DNA of 64,000 bases from Streptomyces sp. R28 (GCF_041052385.1 NZ_CP163439.1:10281001-10345000), one strand, 5' to 3'; shown: positions 15,480-24,468, counted from the stretch's first letter. The notes: a model not told the origin generated them from the sequence alone. A program made the numbers and translations.

Positions 15480-17114
15480 TCATGCCTCTTGAGCTGCGTA
15501 TACTCGCGCGCCTCCCACGTAAGTGAGAGATACACGTGCCTCCGCGATCGCCTCCGTCGGCCCGTCGAACGGATCACGGTCCAGGACCACGAGATCCGCG
15601 AGCGCCCCCGCCCGCACCTCACCCGTGTCGTCGAGGTGGTTCACATACGCCGAGCCCGCCGTGTAAGCGGTCAACGCCTCGGCGAGTCCGATGCGTTCGC
15701 CGGGCAGGAACACCGGCGTGTCGCCGGCGTCCGGTGCGACGCGGTTGACCGCGACATGGATCCCCTGCAGCGGATCGGGGCTGCTCACCGGCCAGTCGCT
15801 GCCGGCCGCGAGCCGGGCGCCGGAGCGCAGCAGCGCGCCGAACGGGTACTGCCACGCGGCCCGTTCGGGCCCCAGGAAGGGGATGGTCAGTTCGTCCATC
15901 TGCGGTTCGTGGGCGGCCCACAGCGGCTGGATGTTCGCGGTGGCCCCGAGCCGGGCGAAGCGCGCCACGTCGGCGGGCTGGACGACCTGGAGGTGTGCCA
16001 GGTGGGGCCGCGTGTCGCTCGGCCCGTTCGAGGCGCGCGCGGCCTCGATCGCGTCCAGCGCGTCGCGTACGGCCCGGTCGCCCAGGGCGTGGAAGTGGCA
16101 CTGGAAGCCGAGCGCGTCCAACTCGATGACGTACTTGGGCAGTTGACCGGCGTCGATGAAGCTCGTGCCCCGGTTGACGGTGGCGCAGCCGCACTTGTCG
16201 AGGTAGGGGTCCAGCAGCGCCGCCGTGCCGGTCTCGGCGACGCCGTCCAGCATCAGCTTGACGCTGCCCGCGCGGAAGCGGCCGTGGCTCGACGCGGCCC
16301 GTCGCTCGACCAGTTCGGGAATCTGCTCGGCGCCGCGCTCGCGGTCCCACCACAGCGCCCCGACGACGCGGGCGGTGAGCGAGCCGTCCCGCGCGGCTGC
16401 CAGATAGGCCTGCGACGGGTCGTCCATGCCGAGGAAGTCTCCGACCAGCGCGTCCTGCCAGGCCGTGATGCCGAGCGCGTGCAGATGCCGCTGTGCGTGC
16501 AGCAGGGCCGCCAGCCGGTCGGCCGGTGTGGCGGGCGGGGTGAGGCGTCCGACGAGCTGCATCGCCCCCTCCTGCAACGTCCCGCGCGGTTCACCCGAGG
16601 AGCCCCGGTCGATGCGCCCGTCGGCCGGGTCGGGCGTGTCGCGCGTGATGCCCGCGAGCGCGAGGGCACGGCTGTTGACCCAGGCGCCGTGATGGTCGCG
16701 GTTGGGCAGATACACCGGCCGGTCCGGCACCACCGCGTCCAGCAGCTCCTTCGTCGGCGTACCGCCCTCGAAGGCCTCCATCGACCAGCCGCCGCCGGTG
16801 ATCCACTCCCGCTCGGGATGCGCGTCGGCGTACGCACGCACCGCGGCGAGGGTCTCCTCCGCCGTCCTCGCTCCGGTCAGGTCGCACTGGCTGAGCTCCA
16901 GCCCCGCCGGCACCGGATGCACATGCGCGTCCTGGAATCCGGGCAGCAACAGCCGTCCGGCGAGATCCACCACCTCGGTCCGCGGCCCGGCGAGATCGTG
17001 CACCTCCTGATGCCCTACGGCCGTGATGCGGCCGCCGGTGACGGCCACGGCGGTCGCGGTGCGTCCCTCGGGGGTGAGGACGGGGCCGCCGGTGAAGAGG
17101 AGATCTGCGTGCAT
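15480..17114 (-). CDS. YtcJ-type metal-dependent amidohydrolase
   Basis: A 544-residue amidohydrolase-superfamily enzyme. It begins with the beta-sandwich strand MHADLLFTGGPVLTPEGRTATAVAV; the metal motif HVHP (DAHVHPVPAG), the GRIDRGSSGEPRGTLQE segment, further histidines in CHFHALGDRAV and the late Asp in GSDWPVSSPDP all fit the YtcJ subgroup. The substrate is unknown. ATG 17114 is chosen since upstream in-frame sequence is a simple repeat. It lies 103 bases downstream of an amino-acid-type permease on the same strand, so import then hydrolysis is a plausible joint role, probably under the TetR at 18858. Confidence 0.88.
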   Translation of the reverse strand: MHADLLFTGGPVLTPEGRTATAVAVTGGRITAVGHQEVHDLAGPRTEVVDLAGRLLLPGFQDAHVHPVPAGLELSQCDLTGARTAEETLAAVRAYADAHPEREWITGGGWSMEAFEGGTPTKELLDAVVPDRPVYLPNRDHHGAWVNSRALALAGITRDTPDPADGRIDRGSSGEPRGTLQEGAMQLVGRLTPPATPADRLAALLHAQRHLHALGITAWQDALVGDFLGMDDPSQAYLAAARDGSLTARVVGALWWDRERGAEQIPELVERRAASSHGRFRAGSVKLMLDGVAETGTAALLDPYLDKCGCATVNRGTSFIDAGQLPKYVIELDALGFQCHFHALGDRAVRDALDAIEAARASNGPSDTRPHLAHLQVVQPADVARFARLGATANIQPLWAAHEPQMDELTIPFLGPERAAWQYPFGALLRSGARLAAGSDWPVSSPDPLQGIHVAVNRVAPDAGDTPVFLPGERIGLAEALTAYTAGSAYVNHLDDTGEVRAGALADLVVLDRDPFDGPTEAIAEARVSLTYVGGARVYAAQEA

Positions 17115-17126
17115 GTTCCGTTTCCT

Positions 17127-17162
17127 GGTCGAGGTGGTCGAGGTGGTCGAGGTGGTCGAAGT
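17127..17162. repeat. Four tandem copies of a 9-bp unit
   Basis: GGTCGAGGT repeated four times (last copy GGTCGAAGT) lies between permease stop and amidohydrolase start, just upstream of the likely ribosome binding site. Copy number may vary between strains. Confidence 0.8.
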
Positions 17163-17217
17163 GGGGCCGTAGGTGGTGGAGATGACCGACGCGGTCGAGT
17201 CGCTCGGACCGGTCGGG

Positions 17218-18720
17218 TCAGGGGGATGTGGCGAGCAGCTGGGGCGCATCCGCGTCGGTGCCCTTGCCGGTGCGGAAGTACGGCGACCTGCGCACCCACT
17301 TGGCCCACGCGGCGGCCACGAAACCGGAGGCGATCATCGCCACGGGAGTGAACAGCAGGAACCACCCGTTGTCCGCGCTGACTTCGAAGTGATCGGCGGA
17401 GTTGTAGAACGACCAGCCGAGGTATCCGCCGAGGCCGAGCAGGGTTGCCGCGCTCAGTGAGGGCAGGACGACCGCCCGTATGCCCTGTCGCCAGTCCTCG
17501 CGCAGCAGCGAGCGGAAGCGCACGGCGGCCGCGAGGGCGGTGAGGGCGTACGAGAGGGCGACCACGATGCCCACGGCACTCACCGTCGCCATGATCATGT
17601 CGGCGAGCCGGGGAATGACCAGCGCGAGCGCCGCGACCACCGCCGCGAGTGCGCCGATGAGCAGCGTTCCGGCGGCCGGAGTGCCGTACCGGGGGCTGAC
17701 CTTGGACCACACCGGCCCGAGCGTACGGTCCCGGCTCATCGCGAACATGGCCCGGGCCGTGGGGATCACGCCGGCCTGCAGTGAGGCGACCGCCGAGAAC
17801 ATCAGGGCGACCAGGGGGAGCGCCGCCCATGGCTGGGCCGCCAGCCGGTCGCCGAAGAAGGCCAGGCCCTCAGCGCCGTGGCCGACCAACTCCTGCTCGG
17901 ACAGGACGCGTTGGAAGGCCATCGAGCCGAGCAGGAACAGCGCCAGCATGGTGAACAGGGTGGTGATCCCGGCCCGGGACGCGTCGCGCGGGTCGCGCAC
18001 CTCCTCGTTGACGCTGAACGCCGACTCGAAGCCCCAGTAGCAGAACACCGACAGCAGCATCCCCTGGGCGAGTGCCGTCGCCGACGGGATGGCGAACGGG
18101 TCGAACCAGCTCAGGCTGAAGTCGTGCGGGCCGGTGACGATGCCGTATCCGCAGAAGCCGAGCAGGACGACGTACTCGAAGACCAGCAGCCCGGCCTGCA
18201 GCCGTGCGGCGGTGCGGATGCCGGTCACGGCGGTCAGCGTGACCGCCACCAGGACCACGATGCCGACCGCTGTCGTCTGCGCGGTCGAACCCGGGTCCAG
18301 CGCGAGGCCGCCCAGCCGGTGGAGCCCGGCGTCCCCCGCGAGCTGGAGCAGGGCCGAGCCGGTGACCGCGGTGGTGTACGCGAGGAACGCCAACACGGCG
18401 ACGATGTTCACCCAGCCGACCATGAAGCCGAGCCACGGAGTGAGCGAACGGCCCACCCACACATAGCCGTTGCCCGCGTTCGGCTCGACGCGGTTCAGGC
18501 GGGAGAAGGCACCGGCGATGCCGAGGATCGGCAGAAACGCCAGCAGCATGATCGCCGGCAGGTGGAGGCCGACCACCCCGGCGGTGACCCCCAGGCCGAT
18601 GCCGATGCTGGTGGTCGCGGCCGTGCTGGACGCGGCGATGGCGACGCCGTCCAGGACGCCGAGGGACTTGCGCAGCGCGGGCTGCGAGGCTGGGGCGACG
18701 CTGTGGGGCTGGTCGGGCAT
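17218..18720 (-). CDS. APC-family amino acid permease
   Basis: A 500-residue integral membrane transporter with about 12 hydrophobic spans. The start of the core, GVAIAASSTAATTSIGIGLG, and the motif NEEVRDPRDASRAGI are typical of the APC superfamily (amino acid or amine uptake by proton symport). ATG 18720 has GGAG 7 bases upstream; upstream ATG 18771 lacks one. First gene of a probable operon with the amidohydrolase; divergent from a TetR gene. Substrate unknown. Confidence 0.9.
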   Translation of the reverse strand: MPDQPHSVAPASQPALRKSLGVLDGVAIAASSTAATTSIGIGLGVTAGVVGLHLPAIMLLAFLPILGIAGAFSRLNRVEPNAGNGYVWVGRSLTPWLGFMVGWVNIVAVLAFLAYTTAVTGSALLQLAGDAGLHRLGGLALDPGSTAQTTAVGIVVLVAVTLTAVTGIRTAARLQAGLLVFEYVVLLGFCGYGIVTGPHDFSLSWFDPFAIPSATALAQGMLLSVFCYWGFESAFSVNEEVRDPRDASRAGITTLFTMLALFLLGSMAFQRVLSEQELVGHGAEGLAFFGDRLAAQPWAALPLVALMFSAVASLQAGVIPTARAMFAMSRDRTLGPVWSKVSPRYGTPAAGTLLIGALAAVVAALALVIPRLADMIMATVSAVGIVVALSYALTALAAAVRFRSLLREDWRQGIRAVVLPSLSAATLLGLGGYLGWSFYNSADHFEVSADNGWFLLFTPVAMIASGFVAAAWAKWVRRSPYFRTGKGTDADAPQLLATSP

Positions 18721-18794
18721 GGCCGGTCTCCGCTCGCACCGGGGGCCCGGACGGCCCCGATGAGCGGACATGAAACTGTCCGGGGGGTTAACAG

Positions 18795-18809
18795 GTCAAC
18801 GGTGTTGTC
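18795..18809. promoter_or_regulatory. TetR operator candidate between permease and regulator
   Basis: GTCAAC-GGT-GTTGTC is an inverted repeat with one mismatch, in the 137-base gap between the divergent permease and tetR genes. A GTTAAC palindrome adjoins it. Binding by the adjacent regulator is inferred. Confidence 0.4.
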
Positions 18810-18857
18810 ATAAGGTCTCGCCCATCGACCCCGGTTTCCCGGCCCACGGAGGCGCCC

Positions 18858-19577
18858 ATGACCGACCGCGTCGTATCGCCCGCCACCCGGCAGCGCCGCC
18901 GCCCCACCAAGCAGGGTGTGGTCCTGTCCGCGGAACTGATCGTCGAGACGGCCCTGAGGCTCATCGAGGAGCACGGCGCCGACGCCCTCTCGGTACGCCG
19001 CCTCGGCCGCGCCCTCGGCGCCGACCCCAGCTCGCTGTACCGGTACTTCCGGCACACCGACGACCTGATGCTGGCCATCGCCGACGAACTCATCGGCCGC
19101 ACGCTGCGCACCTGGCGACCCACCGGAGACTGGCGCGCCGACCTGCGGGACCTCGGCCTGCGTATGCACGCGGGGGCCCTCGCGCACCCACGGGCGGCCG
19201 TGCTCAGCGCGTACCGGGTGACCGGGCGGCCGTACGAGATCCAGGCCGTCGAGACCATCCTCGGCGTCCTGCGAGGCGCCGGTTTCCCCGACGCGGAGGC
19301 GGTGCGGATCTACCACGCCTACGTCGACCAGGCCCTGTCGTTCGGGGCGCTCGACGCGGCCGGTGCGGCGCTGCCGAGGGCCGCCCGGGAGGCGGAGACG
19401 GGCGTATGGCGGGCGACGTACGCTCGGCTGCCCGCCGACACCCACCCGAACATCGCCGCGACCGCCCGCCACCTCGTGGCGGACATGCGGCACAGCTCCT
19501 ATCCGGCGGCTCTGGACCTGCTGTTGACCGCGGCCGAGGTGCGGCTGACGGAAATCCGGGGCCGGCCGGAAGGCTGA
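18858..19577 (+). CDS. TetR-family regulator
   Basis: A 239-residue TetR protein. The N-terminal helix-turn-helix is ALSVRRLGRALGADPSSLYRYFRHTDDLM (about 50-78), followed by an all-helical ligand domain. Divergent from the permease-amidohydrolase pair, which it probably represses. The ligand is likely the transported compound, but this is inference. Confidence 0.9.
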   Translation: MTDRVVSPATRQRRRPTKQGVVLSAELIVETALRLIEEHGADALSVRRLGRALGADPSSLYRYFRHTDDLMLAIADELIGRTLRTWRPTGDWRADLRDLGLRMHAGALAHPRAAVLSAYRVTGRPYEIQAVETILGVLRGAGFPDAEAVRIYHAYVDQALSFGALDAAGAALPRAAREAETGVWRATYARLPADTHPNIAATARHLVADMRHSSYPAALDLLLTAAEVRLTEIRGRPEG

Positions 19578-19651
19578 CGTTCACACTGGGAAGGTCCGTC
19601 GACAGTTGTTCCGTCATGTTCCCTCACGTCCCGTCAGGAGGCCGTCCACCG

Positions 19652-20116
19652 ATGACCCGCCCGCCCGCACGCCCCGCCAAGCAGCGCAAGCAGGACACCC
19701 TGAACCGACTGGAGCACGACGAGGACGTGTGGGTCGCCACGGCCGAGGCCGACGGGGGCGTGCCGTATCTGGTCCCGCTCTCCTACCTCTGGGACGGCTC
19801 GACCCTGCTGCTCGCCACGCCGTCCAACAGCCCGACGGGCCGGAACCTGCGGACGACCGGAAGAGCGCGGCTCGGTATCGGGCCGACCCGGGACGTCGTC
19901 ATGATCGAGGGCACGGTCGACACGATCGCCCCTGCTCAACTGCCCGAGGCGGTGGCCGACCGGTTCGCGGCCAGGACCGGCTTCGATCCGCGGCAACTCT
20001 CCACGCCCTACCTGTACTTCCGCGTCCGGCCACAGCGCGTGCAGGCCTGGCGCGAGGCCAACGAGATCGCCGGGCGCGAGCTCATGCGGGACGGAGAGTG
20101 GCTGGTCGCGGACTGA
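19652..20116 (+). CDS. Pyridoxamine 5'-phosphate oxidase-like flavin protein
   Basis: A 154-residue split-barrel flavin-binding protein. DEDVWVATAEADGGVPYLVPLSYLWDGSTLLLAT is the usual FMN-barrel start of PPOX-family proteins. It could be an FMN- or F420-dependent reductase acting on a small molecule; true vitamin B6 oxidase is unlikely because of its short length. AGGAGG lies 10 bases before ATG 19652. It may share a transcript with the TetR gene (74-base gap). Confidence 0.8.
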   Translation: MTRPPARPAKQRKQDTLNRLEHDEDVWVATAEADGGVPYLVPLSYLWDGSTLLLATPSNSPTGRNLRTTGRARLGIGPTRDVVMIEGTVDTIAPAQLPEAVADRFAARTGFDPRQLSTPYLYFRVRPQRVQAWREANEIAGRELMRDGEWLVAD

Positions 20117-20195
20117 AACGACCCCGTCGGGACACCCGTGAGCCACAGGGCGGCGGGACAGGGACGTCCAGCGCCCCGGACCTTTCGGAGGACTC

Positions 20196-20588
20196 ATGCC
20201 ACTGGTGAAAGCGGGCTTCGTGGTGCTCGACTGCGCCGAGCCGGAGAAGCTCGCCATGTTCTACAGGGAACTGCTGGACGGTGAGCAGACGGAGGCGACC
20301 GCCAACCGCGTGGAGATCAGGGGCGCCGACGGCACCCGGCTGGCGTTCCGCCGCGACATGAACGCGACGCCGCCGAGCTGGCCGCGACCCGAGAACTCCC
20401 TCCAGGCCCACCTGGACTTCGTGGTGGAGGACCTGGACGAGACGGAACGCAGGATCATCGGGCTCGGCGGCCGTCCCCTGGAGGCGAAGGACGCGGCGGG
20501 GCCGTACGAGGAACGCGGCTACGCCGACCCGGCCGGCCACTCCTTCACCCTGCGCCGCGTCGCCTCCACGGCGCCCAAGCAGGGCTGA
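20196..20588 (+). CDS. VOC/glyoxalase-fold protein
   Basis: A 130-residue vicinal-oxygen-chelate protein with the two beta-alpha-beta-beta-beta modules typical of the fold (VKAGFVVLDCAEPEKLAMFYREL and LQAHLDFVVEDLDETERRIIGLGG) and the ending YADPAGHSFTLRR. Proteins of this type are metal-dependent lyases, dioxygenases or drug-binding proteins; the specific role is unknown. CGGAGGA precedes the ATG. Confidence 0.82.
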   Translation: MPLVKAGFVVLDCAEPEKLAMFYRELLDGEQTEATANRVEIRGADGTRLAFRRDMNATPPSWPRPENSLQAHLDFVVEDLDETERRIIGLGGRPLEAKDAAGPYEERGYADPAGHSFTLRRVASTAPKQG

Positions 20589-20596
20589 GTCACCTC

Positions 20597-20672
20597 GGTT
20601 CCGGCCGGTCTTGCGGAAGTCCGGTTCCGGCCGGCCGGTATCGCGGAGGTTCCGGCCGGCCTTCCGTAAGTG
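20597..20672. repeat. Three imperfect copies of a ~25-bp GGTTCCGGCCGG repeat
   Basis: GGTTCCGGCCGG recurs at 20597, 20623 and 20648, each followed by related sequence, filling the gap between two convergent genes. GGCCGG units can also form hairpins, so it may act as a terminator. Confidence 0.65.
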
Positions 20673-20675
20673 CTC

Positions 20676-20996
20676 TCAGTCCCGCCCGCCCTTCTCACTG
20701 ACCGGCCACACACCCGTCGAGCGTTCGATCGCCTTGGCGCCCGTGCGGTCCGCCAGGCTGCGGGCCACCGCGAAGAGGGCGCCCTGGACCGCGGCCGCCA
20801 GCAGGATCTCGCCCCAGCCGCGGTCCCGGTCCAGCGCGTCGGGGGCGTCCTCCTCGTGCCGTATCGCCATCCACGTCTTGCGGAAGGCGAGCCCCGCCAG
20901 GGCACCGCTCGCCCAGCCGAGCGCGAATCCCAAGGGCTTGTAGGCGAGGGGCAGCTTCATCTTCTTCTGCCTGTTCTTCTTGTTCTTGTCGGCCAT
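20676..20996 (-). CDS. DUF4235 membrane protein
   Basis: A 106-residue protein with a Lys-rich start (MADKNKKNRQKKMKLP), a first hydrophobic segment (LGFALGWASGALAGLAF), and a second helix (GEILLAAAVQGALFAVARSLAD). This fits actinobacterial DUF4235, which has no established function. AAAGGAGG precedes the ATG. It is probably co-directional with, but separate from, the glutathione-transferase-type gene upstream. Confidence 0.82.
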   Translation of the reverse strand: MADKNKKNRQKKMKLPLAYKPLGFALGWASGALAGLAFRKTWMAIRHEEDAPDALDRDRGWGEILLAAAVQGALFAVARSLADRTGAKAIERSTGVWPVSEKGGRD

Positions 20997-21026
20997 GCGC
21001 GCCTGCGCCTCCTTTGTCTTCGTCGG

Positions 21027-22040
21027 TCAGGGCCGCCCCCGCGCCGGGATCCGCTCGGCCTCGGGAACCGGCCCGGGCGGTGTCCCGTCGCCGAACGGCC
21101 TGCCGCCCAGCTCCTGACGGTGGTGCGGCGTCAGCCACCCCCGCAGATCCGGTCCGAGGGGCACGATGCCGGTCGGGTTGATGCCGCTGTGCACCTGGTA
21201 GTAGTGCCGCTTGATGTGGTCGAAGTCGACCGTGTCACCGAATCCGGGCGTCTGGTAGAGGTCGCGGGCGTACGCCCACAGGACCTGATTTTCCGTCAAC
21301 TTCCAGCGGTTGCACTTGAAGTGGCCGTGATAGACGGCGTCGAAGCGGACCAGCGTGGTGAACAGCCGGATGTCCGCCTCGGTGATCGTGTCGCCGACCA
21401 GATAGCGCTGCCCGGCCAGTCGTTCGGCCAGCAGCTCCAGCCGCCGGAAGAGACGCGTGTACGCATCCTCGTACTCGTCCTGGCCGGTGGCGAAGCCCGC
21501 CCGGTACACACCGTTGTTGACGTCCTCGAAGACGTCCGCCATCACGGCGTCGATCTCGTCCCGCCGGGCCTTGGGGTAGAGGTCGGGCGCTCCCTCGCGG
21601 TGCAGGGCCGTCCACTCGGTGGCGAGGTCGAGCGTGATCCGCTGGTAGTCGTTGGTGACGAGCCTGCCGCTGGGCACGTCCACGATCGCGGGCACGCTGA
21701 CGCCGCCCGGGTAGTCGGTCTCCCGCCTGTCGAAGGCCTCGCCGAGGAAGCGGATGCCGAGCACCGGGTCGCGGTCGTCGGGGTCCAGCGTGAAGCGCCA
21801 GCTGCGGTCGTCCTGGATCGGGTCGGCGATCGCCAGGGACAGGGCGTCCTCCAGGCCGAGCAGCCGCCGGGAGATCACCGCCCGGCTCGCCCACGGACAG
21901 GCACGGCTGACCACCAGACGGTAGCGGCCCGCCTCGACCGGCCAGCCGTCCCGGGCGTCCGTGGTGATCCGGTCCGTGAAGTGGGCCTTCGACCGCTGGA
22001 ACGACTTCCTCCCGTAGGCGGTGTTGCCCCCGCTGCTCAT
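21027..22040 (-). CDS. Glutathionyl-hydroquinone reductase family (GST fold)
   Basis: A 337-residue member of the YqjG/PcpF group of GST-fold thiol reductases. The active-site motif is RACPWASR (catalytic Cys), and the C-terminal helical domain has FDAVYHGHFKCNRWKL and the YYQVHSGINPTGIVPLGP ending typical of the family. These enzymes reduce glutathionyl-hydroquinones; Streptomyces uses mycothiol instead of glutathione, so the natural thiol adduct here is probably different. GGAGGGAG lies upstream of ATG 22040. Divergent from the cation efflux gene. Confidence 0.9.
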   Translation of the reverse strand: MSSGGNTAYGRKSFQRSKAHFTDRITTDARDGWPVEAGRYRLVVSRACPWASRAVISRRLLGLEDALSLAIADPIQDDRSWRFTLDPDDRDPVLGIRFLGEAFDRRETDYPGGVSVPAIVDVPSGRLVTNDYQRITLDLATEWTALHREGAPDLYPKARRDEIDAVMADVFEDVNNGVYRAGFATGQDEYEDAYTRLFRRLELLAERLAGQRYLVGDTITEADIRLFTTLVRFDAVYHGHFKCNRWKLTENQVLWAYARDLYQTPGFGDTVDFDHIKRHYYQVHSGINPTGIVPLGPDLRGWLTPHHRQELGGRPFGDGTPPGPVPEAERIPARGRP

Positions 22041-22160
22041 GACCGCGCTCCCTCCTGCCGTACGGCTGTGTCGTACGCCGGGTTCCCCAATCTCACCGGA
22101 TCCCCCGAAATCCGCCGACGGCACGGTGTGAGTCCCATCGCCCGGGGCAGTCGGTGGAAA

Positions 22161-23135
22161 ATGAGCAGGACGCCCAAGACACCCGAGTCGGACCGCAGGA
22201 CCCGCGTCACCGTCCTGGTGGCCCTCGCGGCCAACCTCGTCATCGCCGTCGCCAAGGCCGTCGGCGGACTCCTCGCCCACTCGCCCGCACTGCTGTCGGA
22301 GGCGGGGCACTCCGTGGCGGACAGCATGAACGAGGTCTTCCTGCTGGCCGCGCTGCGCCGCAGCCGACGCCCCGCCGACGCCCGCCACCCCTTCGGCTAC
22401 GGCAAGGAGCGCTTCTTCTGGTCGTTGCTCGCGGCCGTCGGCATCTTCGTGATGGGCGGCTGCTTCTCCTTCTTCCAGGGCATCGAGGCACTGCGCAGCG
22501 GCGCCGAGGAGGAGGAGTTCGGCGGCTATGTGGCGGGCATGGTCGTGCTCGGCGTCGCCTTCGTGGCCGAGGGCCTGTCGCTGGTGCGGGCGCTGTACCA
22601 GGTGCGTCGGCAGGGCGGCGCGGTGGACGGGCTGCGCGATCCGGCGTTGCGCACGGTCGTCGCCGAGGACGCCACGGCGGTGCTCGGCGTGACCCTCGCC
22701 CTCGCCGGCATGGCGCTGCACATGATCACCGGGCAGGTCGTGTGGGAGGCGTCCGCCTCACTCGCGATCGGCGCGCTCCTCGTCTACGTCGCCTACCGGC
22801 TCGGACGCGACGCCCGCGACCAGTTGATCGGGCGGGCTGCCGACCCCGAGGCCGACGCCAGGATCCGCGCGTTGCTGGAGGCACAGCCCGAGATCGACAG
22901 CGTGGAGGCGCTGTTCACGATGCAGACGGGCCTGGAAACGGCCCTGGTGGCGGCCCGGGTCGACCTGATGCCCGGCCTCGACAGCGAACAGGTCGAGGAG
23001 GTCGCCGTCCGCATCAAGCGATCCATCGGCCACACCGTCGCCGAAGCGGACCAGATCTTCCTCGATGTGACCGAACGCTCCGCACGCGAGGCACAAGGAA
23101 GCCCCGCCGCGACGGGGGAGCGCGGCGGGGCCTGA
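22161..23135 (+). CDS. Cation diffusion facilitator (CDF) metal efflux protein
   Basis: A 324-residue CDF transporter with six membrane spans and a cytoplasmic C-terminal domain. The metal site residues are visible in SEAGHSVADSMNE (HxxxD) and AEDATAVLG; HPFGYGKERFFWSLLAAVGIF is a family signature. It would export Zn, Fe, Co or similar divalent ions by proton exchange. The last codons (SPAATGERGGA) are encoded by a perfect hairpin that probably terminates transcription. Confidence 0.92.
   Translation: MSRTPKTPESDRRTRVTVLVALAANLVIAVAKAVGGLLAHSPALLSEAGHSVADSMNEVFLLAALRRSRRPADARHPFGYGKERFFWSLLAAVGIFVMGGCFSFFQGIEALRSGAEEEEFGGYVAGMVVLGVAFVAEGLSLVRALYQVRRQGGAVDGLRDPALRTVVAEDATAVLGVTLALAGMALHMITGQVVWEASASLAIGALLVYVAYRLGRDARDQLIGRAADPEADARIRALLEAQPEIDSVEALFTMQTGLETALVAARVDLMPGLDSEQVEEVAVRIKRSIGHTVAEADQIFLDVTERSAREAQGSPAATGERGGA
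23101..23131 (+). terminator. Terminator hairpin inside the CDF coding sequence
   Basis: GCCCCGCCGCG (23101-23111) and CGCGGCGGGGC (23121-23131) form a perfect 11-bp stem with a 9-base loop. The stop codon follows at 23133, so the whole stem lies within the reading frame. Confidence 0.75.
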
Positions 23136-23194
23136 CGCACGTGTGCCCGGCGAACAAGGGTTCATGCGTACTGGGTGAGAAAAAATTTCCGAAG

Positions 23195-23239
23195 GCCGAT
23201 CAGCCCCCGGCCGATCAGCCCCCGGCCGATCAGCCCCCG
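23195..23239. repeat. Three perfect tandem copies of a 15-bp unit
   Basis: GCCGATCAGCCCCCG occurs three times head to tail, followed by a partial copy. It lies downstream of both convergent genes and is not inside a credible reading frame. Confidence 0.85.
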
Positions 23240-23307
23240 GCCGGGGCCTCGCCGAGCCCTCCGGCCGAGGCCCGCCGAGGTTCCGGCTCGAAGCCCGGCC
23301 GGCCCGG

Positions 23308-23757
23308 TCAGTCCCCGTCGAACGGCTCCAGCACGAAGACCGGGATCACCCGGTCCGTCTTCTCCTGGTATTCGGCGTACGGCGGATACGCCACGACGGC
23401 CCGCTCCCACCACTCGTCCTTCTCCGCGCCGGTGATCTCGCGGGCCCGCATGTCCTGCTTCACCGGCCCGTCCTGGAGCTCCACCTGGGGATCGGCCTTG
23501 ATGTTGTGGTACCAGACCGGGTGCCTGGGAGCACCGCCTTGCGAGGCCACCACGGCGTAACGCCCCTCGTGCTCGACGCGCATCAGCGGCGTCTTGCGGA
23601 TCTTTCCGCTCTTGACGCCCCGGGTCGTGAGCAGGATCACCGGCATCCCGGTGTCCATGAGGGTCGTACCCTGGGTGCCGCCGGAGCTCTCGTACAACTC
23701 CACCTGGTCGCGTACCCACTTGGTCGGGCTCGGCTCGTACTCGCCGTCAAGAGGCAT
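23308..23757 (-). CDS. Deazaflavin (F420)-dependent nitroreductase-like protein
   Basis: A 149-residue split-barrel protein of the Ddn family. Characteristic segments are PVILLTTRGVKSGKIRKTPLMRV, GRYAVVASQGGAPRHPVWYHNI and DEWWERAVVAYPPYAEYQEKT. Such proteins use cofactor F420H2 to reduce nitro compounds, quinones or biliverdin. ATG 23757 (MPLDGEYEP) is chosen for its match to family starts; the frame is open to 23829. Substrate unknown. Confidence 0.88.
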   Translation of the reverse strand: MPLDGEYEPSPTKWVRDQVELYESSGGTQGTTLMDTGMPVILLTTRGVKSGKIRKTPLMRVEHEGRYAVVASQGGAPRHPVWYHNIKADPQVELQDGPVKQDMRAREITGAEKDEWWERAVVAYPPYAEYQEKTDRVIPVFVLEPFDGD

Positions 23758-23839
23758 GGCCTCGGTCCCATCGTCGTGTCCTGGTGCTGTCTTACGTCCC
23801 TCTTCAACACGCGCAGGCGCCTGATTCATCCTGCCGCGA

Positions 23840-24468
23840 CTACACCAGCATCCGCACCGCCAGCGCCAGGATCACGCCGCTCGACACCAGCGCCGTCAAC
23901 AGCCGCCCCCGCTGCCCCGTCAGCACCCGCCCCAGCAGCGCCCCGCCTCCGGCGAGCAGCACCTGCCAGCTCGCCGACGCGACGAACGCGGCCAGCACGA
24001 ACACGCCCTGTTCCAGGGGCGGTACGGCATCCGTCGCGCGGGTGCCGAGGACGAGAGCGGTGAAGTAGATGACCGTGGTGGGGTTGAGCACGGTGATGCC
24101 GAGCAGTGCCAGGTAGGCGCGCGCCGGGCTTGGGGGAGGGGGCGTGGAGCGGCCACGGTGGTGCGGCGGTGGTCGCGGCGGTGGCGTACGGCGATGACGG
24201 CGCCGCGTACCGCGAGGACCGTGAGGACCAGGGCGGAGGCCCAGCGCAGCGGCACCAGTACCGGACGCAGCGCGGCGGCCAGGGCGGAACCGCCGAGGGT
24301 GGCCACCAGGGCGTAGAGCCCGTCTGCGGTGGCGACGCCGAGCGCGGCGCAGACCCCGGTCCGCAGGGACGTACGGGCGGTGAGGGAGACGAGGTAGGTC
24401 GCGACCGCGCCGACCGGGACGGCGATGCCGTAGCCCGCGATCAGCCCCGCGACGAGCGCGGCGGTCAC
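23840..24468 (-). pseudogene. LysE-type amino acid exporter broken by a single-base frameshift
   Basis: GTG 24468 begins a typical LysE N-terminus (VTAALVAGLIAGYGIAVPVGAVATYLV). That frame continues to about 24130, where it runs into CCCCCTCCCCC on the coding strand. The C-terminal half (ARAYLALLGITVLNPTTVIYFTALVLG to the stop at 23840) continues in another frame. One missing C in the homopolymer would restore about 209 residues, the normal LysE length. It is therefore a fresh pseudogene, a phase-variable tract or a base-calling error; the remaining protein sequence is undegraded, which favours the last two. Confidence 0.85.

Noticed and set aside
20597..20672. Possible CRISPR-like repeat block
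   Set aside because: Three degenerate copies directly abutting, with no unique spacers; simple imperfect tandem repeat or terminator.
23162..23719. Minus-strand frame containing GLIGR repeats
   Set aside because: The repeats are just the translation of the 15-bp tandem array, and the frame overlaps the nitroreductase gene in another register.
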